Positions 7,292-13,116 of a DNA stretch of 14,645 nt are shown piece by piece (within the stretch, counting starts at the first letter, position 1; each line of letters starts with the position of its first letter). Origin of the DNA: Treponema sp. (GTDB lineage: Bacteria > Spirochaetota > Spirochaetia > Treponematales > Breznakiellaceae); assembly GCA_020216655.1 (NCBI GenBank), contig JAIWNU010000141.1:1-14645 (forward strand). Direction: 5' to 3'. The notes under the pieces are model-generated. The model was not told where the DNA came from and did no database searches. It saw nothing but the letters and a program-made list of their open reading frames with translations. The translations under genes were made by a program, and so were the position numbers.

Positions 7292-9829
7292 ATGGGTGAT
7301 GAAAAAATAGAGGACCTAAAAAAACGCATTGCTCAGGTGTTGCGCCATAAAAAGGGATCAGGCGTAGATTATTCAAATCTATCGGTGGAAGAGCTCATCC
7401 AGCAAATAAATGTATATTATCAGGAACTTGAATTTCAAAATGAAGAACTCAAACGGGTTTCCCGAAATCTGGAAAACTTAAAAACCGAATACGAAGATCT
7501 CTTCATGAATGCACCTGTTGGCTATGTGCTGTATGATGAAAACTTCACCATTCTTTCTATGAATAATCTATTTAGCACCCTATTGCCGCAGCGTTCTCAT
7601 AAGGCCCTTCGCTTCGATGCGCTCCTTTCTGCAGACAGTCAGGATGTGTTTTACTTTCATATTAGAGCCTTGCTGAAAGGGCAGGAGCCCCAAAAATGTC
7701 GGATCCAGATACGGCAGGATAATCAGCTGCGGACCTTCATGATGGAAAGTACCATAAATGATAAGGATGGCAAGAAGGTATTCCGCAGTGCCCTGGTGGA
7801 TATCAGTCAGGAAGTTGCACTGGAAAACCAGTTGAGACAGGTAAGTCTTTTGTTAGAAGAAAAGAATCAGGAACTTCAGCAGTATCACGATCGGCTGGAA
7901 GGGGTTATGCTGGCTGGAAACCTTGCATGGTGGCAAATGGATGTTCCTACTGGCAAGGTTACCTTTAATGAAAATAAAACAAAGATGTTAGGATATGACG
8001 CTGTAGCATTCACCCATTATTCCCATTTTACCAACCTCGTACATCCGGAAGACTACGAAGGTATCATGCAGTCTATGCGGGATTATTTAGAGGGTAAGCG
8101 AGAAACCTATGGCGGCCTATATCGGATTATGGCAAAAGATGGCTCATATAAATGGTTTCAGGATATCGGGGTCGCCAATGCGTGGGATTCAGAGGGCCGG
8201 CCCCTTTCGCTGAGCGGAGTAGTTTTTGATGTATCAGCATTAAAAAAGGCCACAGAAGAAGCCGAGCGGGCGAGCAAAGTAAAGTCCGAATTTCTTGCCA
8301 ACATGAGCCATGAAATACGTACGCCCTTAAATGCAGTTATTGGTTTTACTGATCTCTTGCGGGATGCAAATCTTACTACCGAACAGCGGGAATACCTGGA
8401 AAATGCAAATAATTCGGCCCATACACTGCTGGAAATCATTAATGACATCCTTGATTTTTCAAAGATTGAGGCAGGAAAAATTGAGCTCGATGAGGTGAGC
8501 TGGGATTTAGAAGAATTATTGCGGCAGACAATAAAGATGTTCAAAATCCAGGCGGATAAAAAAGGAATTGATCTAAACCTGCAATTGCTGACTTCGCTTC
8601 CACCGCGGGTGATTATAGATCCGGTCCGCTGCAAACAGATTCTCGTAAACCTATTGAGTAATGCTGTTAAATTTGCTGAACAAGGATCGGTAACGTTAGC
8701 GGTTGCCATGGAGCCACTCCCCACAAAATACCATGGGCAAAAGGTGGCTCGTTTTACCTTCCAGGTTCGTGATACGGGGATCGGTATATCCGATGATCAA
8801 AAGGATAAGCTTTTTAAGGCCTTTAGTCAGGGCGATGCTTCAATTACCCGCCGCTTTGGCGGCACCGGTCTTGGTCTTGTCATTTCGAGCAACCTGGTAA
8901 AAAAAATGGGCGGGAATCTGGAGTTTACCAGCAAAGCAGGCAAAGGCAGCTCCTTTTATTTCACTATTGTAAAGCCCTACGAATCAGATGAAGCCTCTGA
9001 AAAATTAAACAAAGAGCCATTGCTGAATGCTCAATATAATCCCGATCATACTTTTAAAATTCTCATCGTAGAGGATGTTATTCTGAACCGCAAGCTTGTC
9101 GAAGTGCTCGTTCATCGGTTATTGCCTAAAGCTGAAATACTGGAGGCTTCGAACGGTCAAGAAGCCGTTGAAATCTGTAAACAGACCCCTCTTGATGCAA
9201 TCCTCATGGATATTCAAATGCCCATCCTGGATGGATACCGCGCAACAAAAATCATTCGGGATTTAGAAAAAAAATCGGAAATACCAGTAGGACAAGGCAA
9301 TCATATACCCATCATCGCCCTCAGCGCAGGTGTCATGGAAGATGAAATAAAACAGGGCTATGACTCAGGTATGGATTATTATGTTACCAAACCCATCGAT
9401 GAGAAACAATTACGGTTAGCCCTCCTTAAGGCCCTTGGAATTACGATTAATCTCAAGTCTAGAGATGCTGCTGAGAATAAAGTATCTTTAGAGCAACTAA
9501 GTCATTTTGATAAATCAGAGCTCATGAAACGCTTAGGCGGAGAATTGGAGCTTTATTCTCAGATGCTTGCCATGAGTATGGTCCAGTTTGCTGAATACCA
9601 GTCTGAGATGTCTAAACTTCTCGATAATGGAAATTATTCAAGACTGCGAGAGTTAGCCCATAAATATAAGGGGGCTGCTTTGACCATGGCTTTTAACCAG
9701 CTGGCTGAAATTCTTGTAAAAGTAGAAAGGGAACAACACAACGATAGCGTACTCTTAGGGGAATTGTTATTACAGGCGGAAAAAGAATTAGCTACGGTTG
9801 CTTCCATTATCCGTGAAGAAGCTCAATAA
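7292..9829 (+). CDS. PAS-containing hybrid histidine kinase with receiver and Hpt domains
   Basis: An 845-residue soluble hybrid sensor kinase. In order: an N-terminal helix region with ELEFQNEEL (45-53), a PAS domain (about 65-175), a linker helix, a second PAS of the PAS_3 type (about 205-317), HisKA with the phosphorylated His340 in MSHEIRTPLN, and HATPase with N box LLSNAVKF and G boxes DTGIGIS and GGTGLGL. A receiver domain (588-715) has Glu594/Asp595, phospho-acceptor Asp640 in MDIQMP and Lys700, and a C-terminal Hpt domain has His790 in AHKYKGAA. It thus holds a full His-Asp-His relay whose last step should pass phosphate to a separate response regulator that is not here. No membrane segment exists, so the signal is cytoplasmic or comes through partners. 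It starts 5 nt after the CheBR gene with a weak AGAAGAG site, so coupling is likely. PAS ligand and output are unknown. Confidence 0.93.
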   Translation: MGDEKIEDLKKRIAQVLRHKKGSGVDYSNLSVEELIQQINVYYQELEFQNEELKRVSRNLENLKTEYEDLFMNAPVGYVLYDENFTILSMNNLFSTLLPQRSHKALRFDALLSADSQDVFYFHIRALLKGQEPQKCRIQIRQDNQLRTFMMESTINDKDGKKVFRSALVDISQEVALENQLRQVSLLLEEKNQELQQYHDRLEGVMLAGNLAWWQMDVPTGKVTFNENKTKMLGYDAVAFTHYSHFTNLVHPEDYEGIMQSMRDYLEGKRETYGGLYRIMAKDGSYKWFQDIGVANAWDSEGRPLSLSGVVFDVSALKKATEEAERASKVKSEFLANMSHEIRTPLNAVIGFTDLLRDANLTTEQREYLENANNSAHTLLEIINDILDFSKIEAGKIELDEVSWDLEELLRQTIKMFKIQADKKGIDLNLQLLTSLPPRVIIDPVRCKQILVNLLSNAVKFAEQGSVTLAVAMEPLPTKYHGQKVARFTFQVRDTGIGISDDQKDKLFKAFSQGDASITRRFGGTGLGLVISSNLVKKMGGNLEFTSKAGKGSSFYFTIVKPYESDEASEKLNKEPLLNAQYNPDHTFKILIVEDVILNRKLVEVLVHRLLPKAEILEASNGQEAVEICKQTPLDAILMDIQMPILDGYRATKIIRDLEKKSEIPVGQGNHIPIIALSAGVMEDEIKQGYDSGMDYYVTKPIDEKQLRLALLKALGITINLKSRDAAENKVSLEQLSHFDKSELMKRLGGELELYSQMLAMSMVQFAEYQSEMSKLLDNGNYSRLRELAHKYKGAALTMAFNQLAEILVKVEREQHNDSVLLGELLLQAEKELATVASIIREEAQ

Positions 9830-9839
9830 TGATGAGCTT
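9819..9839. terminator. Bidirectional hairpin overlapping the kinase stop codon
   Basis: AAGCTCA (9819-9825) pairs perfectly with TGAGCTT (9833-9839) around a 7-nt loop that contains the TAA stop. The convergent U32 gene ends at 9842, so the hairpin covers the whole 12-nt gap. Short T-rich tails follow on both strands (TCTC on +, CTTCTTC on -), so it is a plausible but weak two-way terminator. Confidence 0.5.
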
Positions 9840-9841
9840 TC

Positions 9842-11080
9842 TCAAGAATTGCGCCTTTTCCAGAGATAGACCTTGTCTCCTTCCCGGACTCGTTCCTGGC
9901 AGGACAGGGTGCAAATATCCCCCTTGCGGGCCTCCGGGACCATAATATCATTGACCCGAATTTCGTTTGCCTCAAGGTAAACTACTCCGGTTGTGGGACC
10001 GGAAATAAGAATTCTGTTTCCCTGAGCAATGTGCCCCGTTCGGAGCTCTATCTCTGCAACCTGAGCCCGGGGATAATAGTTTACACAGGTTCCGACAAAC
10101 TCCTTGGTCCATTCCGACTTAGACCCATAGGAATCCGCCCAGACGGCCATTTTTTGACCCAGGTAGTGCCCATCCCAAAAGCCTCGATTGAATACCGCTG
10201 CCAGGCACCGGTCCCAGTCGGCGATCCGTTCCCGGCTATAGGTGCCGTCAGAAACTGCATCCACCGCTTCCCGATAGCAGCGTACCACCGTATCCACATA
10301 TTCCGCCGACCGGGCCCGGCCCTCGATTTTCAGTACCTCTATTCCCGCTTCGATAATCTGGTCTACAAAACCGATTGTTTTTAAATCCGCTGCCGACATG
10401 AGGTAGCCGTTATCAACCTCAATTTCCTGGTCGGTCTCCCGGTCTTTTAGTATGTAGGTTCTCCGGCAGCTCTGGAGGCAGGCTCCACGGTTAGCTGAGG
10501 ATCCCATAAGATGCAGGCTCAGGTAGCACTTGCCCGAATAGGCCATACAGACCGCACCGTGGACAAAGGCTTCGAGCCGCACCGGTTTGCCCGATGGCCC
10601 CCGGATATTACGTTCATCAATCTGTCTTCGGATTTCCCGTATTTGGTCGAGTGTAAGCTCCCGCGCAAGGACCATCACATCGGTGAAGCTGCTGTAAAAT
10701 TGAACTGCTTCTACATTGGTTATATTTGCCTGGGTAGAAAGGTGTATTGGTATACCGCTATTTCGTGCCGCGGTAATAACCGCCAAATCGCTGGCTATAA
10801 TGCCGTCTATACCTGCTTTCTGGGCCGCTGCTACAGTCTTATGTACCTCAGGGATTTCGGCATTAAATATAACCGCATTCAGTGTGAGATAAGCTTTTGC
10901 TCTATATTGATGTACGAGCTCTGCGACTTCCTGCAGGTTTTCTATGGTAAAGGCCGTGCTTGTAAGGGCACGCATGTCAAGTTTGCCAACACCAAAATAC
11001 ACCGAATTGGCTCCTGCCTTGAGGGCTGCAATAAGGCTTTCCCAGGATCCCGCAGGGGCCATAATTTCGACTGTGTTCAT
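9842..11080 (-). CDS. U32 family protein, probably TrhP-type tRNA hydroxylation enzyme
   Basis: The 412-residue protein has the U32 signature EAFVHGAVCMAYSGKCYLS (170-188) and the following GACLQSC. Cys178, Cys185, Cys201 and Cys205 are candidates for the iron-sulfur ligands described in this family. Other conserved parts are APAGSWESLIAALKAGA at the N-terminus, LSTQAN (114-119) and LKIEGRARSAEYV (250-262). Although named peptidases, members such as E. coli TrhP (YegQ) and B. subtilis YrrO use prephenate in forming 5-hydroxyuridine at tRNA wobble position 34. Length and motif order fit this group; RlhA-type members are longer. The gene begins 17 nt after the tmRNA 3' end with GAGG only three bases before ATG, a tight spacing. 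No separate promoter or terminator is seen between the two. The precise substrate is inferred. Confidence 0.87.
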   Translation of the reverse strand: MNTVEIMAPAGSWESLIAALKAGANSVYFGVGKLDMRALTSTAFTIENLQEVAELVHQYRAKAYLTLNAVIFNAEIPEVHKTVAAAQKAGIDGIIASDLAVITAARNSGIPIHLSTQANITNVEAVQFYSSFTDVMVLARELTLDQIREIRRQIDERNIRGPSGKPVRLEAFVHGAVCMAYSGKCYLSLHLMGSSANRGACLQSCRRTYILKDRETDQEIEVDNGYLMSAADLKTIGFVDQIIEAGIEVLKIEGRARSAEYVDTVVRCYREAVDAVSDGTYSRERIADWDRCLAAVFNRGFWDGHYLGQKMAVWADSYGSKSEWTKEFVGTCVNYYPRAQVAEIELRTGHIAQGNRILISGPTTGVVYLEANEIRVNDIMVPEARKGDICTLSCQERVREGDKVYLWKRRNS

Positions 11081-11097
11081 TTTCCTCGATCTTTTAT

Positions 11098-11445
11098 TGG
11101 AGGTGGCGGGAATCGAACCCGCGTCCTAATACGCGTTGCGTAAACATCTACAGGTTTAGCCGTGCATCATAATTGTCGGGACCCGCTTAGCTACACGGCG
11201 TGCGGCGGATCTGTAGCCCGGTTATTCTCGTCTTCTTCCGTTCGGGCCCAGAAGTTGACCAGCCTTGGTTGCGACGGAAAGCCAGTCCCTCAAGGCGGCG
11301 GGACTGGGTTCCGCGTTCCGCTGTTTATGCAGCGAGAGCGTAACTGTCGTTGTCGGCAGTTAATTTTTTTGCCGAATGTTAGGAGATCGGCACTCCACCT
11401 GCAGCCTACGCCCCGAACCGTACCAGTCGAAACCGGTGCACCCCC
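11098..11445 (-). ncRNA. ssrA: tmRNA (ssrA), one-piece
   Basis: Transfer-messenger RNA rescues ribosomes stalled on broken mRNA and tags the peptide for proteolysis. Read on the minus strand, the 5' end is GGGGGTGCACCGGTTTCGAC (from 11445) and the 3' end is the T-arm GCGGGTTCGATTCCCGC followed by CACCTCC and discriminator A at 11098. The seven-pair acceptor stem contains G3-U70, the identity pair for alanyl-tRNA synthetase. CCA is not encoded (ATA follows), so it must be added afterwards. The tag frame lies at 11357-11325. The middle GC-rich parts would form the pseudoknots, which I did not fold. The length of 348 nt is usual for a one-piece tmRNA. Confidence 0.97.
11325..11357 (-). other. 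tmRNA tag reading frame, peptide ADNDSYALAA
   Basis: Starting at resume codon GCC (11357-11355) the frame encodes ADNDSYALAA and stops at TAA (11327-11325). The ending YALAA is the conserved protease-recognition end of ssrA tags, which fixes the frame. The first Ala is taken as the resume codon by family rule. The tag is at the short end of the usual length range. Confidence 0.9.
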
Positions 11446-11464
11446 GAAACGTTTGCCAAAATCC

Positions 11465-11493
11465 AATATACGCTAAATACCAAAAATGGTCAA
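11465..11493 (-). promoter_or_regulatory. Strong sigma-70 promoter of ssrA
   Basis: On the minus strand TTGACC (11493-11488), a 17-nt spacer and TATATT (11470-11465) lie 20 nt before the mature tmRNA 5' end. Initiation about seven bases after the -10 box leaves a short leader of roughly a dozen bases for RNase P to remove. This is the best promoter in the window. Confidence 0.8.
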
Positions 11494-11525
11494 TTCAAAG
11501 ATCCTCTTAATTTAGGCTCTGATAA

Positions 11526-11554
11526 TTGACCGAACTAAAAAGCTAGGGTACTCT
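11526..11554 (+). promoter_or_regulatory. Promoter of the unrecognised gene at 11561, possibly leaderless
   Basis: TTGACC (11526-11531), a 17-nt spacer and TACTCT (11549-11554) face away from the ssrA promoter, sharing the same -35 hexamer and spacing. The -10 box keeps the T-A...T positions. The expected start of transcription falls on or beside the A of the ATG at 11561. Confidence 0.5.
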
Positions 11555-11560
11555 GATTTT

Positions 11561-12571
11561 ATGATTTCCGGACCTATAGAGGAAGATATAAAAGATTTAG
11601 TTGCCTCTCAGATGAGCTTGGATGAAGATGAACGGGCTCTTGTCCAGGAAACTTTGCAGCTGCTTCAGAATGAACATCCAGAGGATGCGGAGCTTGCGCG
11701 CCGCCGTTTCCAGGATTTGGAATTGCTCGGCAAGGCAATCTCCCGGTTCCCTTCAGTCATGGAATCCCAACTTATCCGCGGTGTCGAACGGAATGGTAAA
11801 ACCCTCGTGGCCTCCCTTTCCCAGTTCTCCCGATCAAGCCGTATTTTGCATACTCCGAGCCGTGTAGTAGCATCCCGCAGTTATTTGGTGGCGAAATCCC
11901 ATGCATTTTCCCTGTTATGCATCCTCTTGGAACATAACCACCCGCTCAATGGATCCTTAAAGTCGGTGGTGTTTAAAATATCCTGCGCCCTTATGGCCGA
12001 GGATGTGTATCTGGCTTGTCTTGAAAATCCTATTTTTACTATCGAAAAGAAGGTTAGAATTGCCAGTGACTTGGTGCACCTCTGGGAACATGGTATAGAT
12101 CCCCGCTCAGTACAGCATGTTCCATCTTTGCAGGCCCTGTGGACCGCCCGGGATGCCAGTCCCCCCACCTTCGGGACATTGGATGGTTCATCTGAACTGG
12201 TGCGTCTTTCCATGGATCTGGATGATGAATGGCAGGATTTTTTATTGCATAACCTGCAAAACGAAGAAACAAAGGCTGCTTTGGAAGAATTTTTATTCGG
12301 TCTGTCTTTCGAAGAAATTCAGCAGCTGAGGAATAGGCTTGCAAAATACGGAATTTGCGCCATAGATTATCCTGAAGTCCGCTCATACCTCGGAGGGGAA
12401 CCCGCCTATGGCGATTATGCGGGGCTTTCTCATCATGGGGACCCCCGGGCGATTTATGACTTTTATGCAGAACGCCGGGACGCTGCTCAATACCGGAGGC
12501 GTTCAAAAGCACCCGGCCCTCACCGAACCTTGGAAGAATTGTACCTCATGTACCGAATGTTCCAGGAATAA
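11561..12571 (+). CDS. Unrecognised conserved-looking helical protein
   Basis: I do not recognise this 336-residue protein. The N-terminal 60 residues are acidic and predicted helical (IEEDIKDL, DEDERALVQETLQLLQ, HPEDAELARRRFQDLELL). The middle is mixed, and the C-terminus ends in a basic, charged stretch with YAERRDAAQYRRRSKAPG and a final LEELYLMYRMF helix. There is no signal peptide, membrane segment, metal-cysteine cluster or catalytic motif that I can see, so it is probably cytoplasmic. The first ATG has no proper Shine-Dalgarno sequence (AGGG is 12 bases away). The next in-frame ATG is codon 18 (11612), also without one. The gene is divergent from ssrA and ends 5 nt from the convergent ACT gene. 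Its length, codon use and open frame support a real gene, perhaps lineage-specific. Confidence 0.8.
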   Translation: MISGPIEEDIKDLVASQMSLDEDERALVQETLQLLQNEHPEDAELARRRFQDLELLGKAISRFPSVMESQLIRGVERNGKTLVASLSQFSRSSRILHTPSRVVASRSYLVAKSHAFSLLCILLEHNHPLNGSLKSVVFKISCALMAEDVYLACLENPIFTIEKKVRIASDLVHLWEHGIDPRSVQHVPSLQALWTARDASPPTFGTLDGSSELVRLSMDLDDEWQDFLLHNLQNEETKAALEEFLFGLSFEEIQQLRNRLAKYGICAIDYPEVRSYLGGEPAYGDYAGLSHHGDPRAIYDFYAERRDAAQYRRRSKAPGPHRTLEELYLMYRMFQE

Positions 12572-12576
12572 AGGGT

Positions 12577-13104
12577 TTACACCGCGGGGGAGAGCCGCAG
12601 GTCCAGATTATAGTTTATTTCCAGTTCTTCCAATTCTTTTTTCAGCAGCATAATGGAGACATCGGCAGGAATAAGAAGCTGGGCTTTTATAATAAATAGG
12701 GGAGCCCCCGTCATCGGTGCACTCTCAGTGTTTGTCTCCAGGTCGGTGATATTAATGCCGTATTTGCGTAACAGTTTGGAAACCCCATGAACGATTCCCG
12801 GTGTGTCAAGGGAGGATGACTCAAGAATGTAGGGGAGGGCTCTGCTTGTTTGTTGAGAGCCCGAGGTATAGCGCATCTGCAGGGATAGCTGCAAACGGTC
12901 TTCCAGAAGGTTTTTGTCCTCTATTAATTTTTTAAGCCGCTCTTCGGGACCGGAAATAAGTACCAAAATAGCAAAATCCCCGCCTAAGAGGGACATCCTG
13001 CTTTCTTCTATATTGCAGGAACGGTCAAGTATCTCCTTGGAAAGATCATCTACAATGCCTATGCGGTCTTTGCCAACGGCGGTTAACAAAAGCTGCTGTT
13101 TCAT
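12577..13104 (-). CDS. Double-ACT domain protein, GcvR-like
   Basis: The 175-residue protein consists of two ACT domains: about 3-75 with GKDRIGIVDDLSKEIL (11-26), and about 90-170 with DTPGIVHGVSKLLRKYG (100-116). ACT domains bind amino acids or similar small ligands. This paired layout without a catalytic or DNA-binding part matches GcvR, which in E. coli controls the glycine cleavage activator GcvA. Whether this copy has that role is unknown, as no gcv gene is visible. The start has TAGGAG seven bases upstream, and that site includes the TAG stop of the MCP gene. Translation should therefore be coupled to the MCP. The gene ends 5 nt from the convergent unrecognised gene. Confidence 0.85.
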   Translation of the reverse strand: MKQQLLLTAVGKDRIGIVDDLSKEILDRSCNIEESRMSLLGGDFAILVLISGPEERLKKLIEDKNLLEDRLQLSLQMRYTSGSQQTSRALPYILESSSLDTPGIVHGVSKLLRKYGINITDLETNTESAPMTGAPLFIIKAQLLIPADVSIMLLKKELEELEINYNLDLRLSPAV

Positions 13105-13110
13105 ATATTA

Positions 13111-13116
13111 CTCCTA
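13111..13116 (-). promoter_or_regulatory. Ribosome site of the ACT gene containing the MCP stop codon
   Basis: On the minus strand TAGGAG (13116-13111) is both the TAG stop of the MCP and the Shine-Dalgarno site of the ACT gene, whose ATG follows six bases later. Ribosomes ending the MCP are placed to start the next gene. Confidence 0.8.

Noticed and set aside
7284..7294. A broken single gene (frameshift) between the CheBR and kinase genes
   Set aside because: The second gene has its own ATG and a typical N-terminal helix with ELEFQNEEL, so two separate genes in a tight operon are more likely.
10511..11143. A 210-codon open frame on + across the U32 gene and the tmRNA 3' end
   Set aside because: It is antisense to a well-conserved U32 protein and runs into a structural RNA.
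11162..11476. A 104-codon open frame on + over ssrA
   Set aside because: It is the antisense of the tmRNA and has no start signals.
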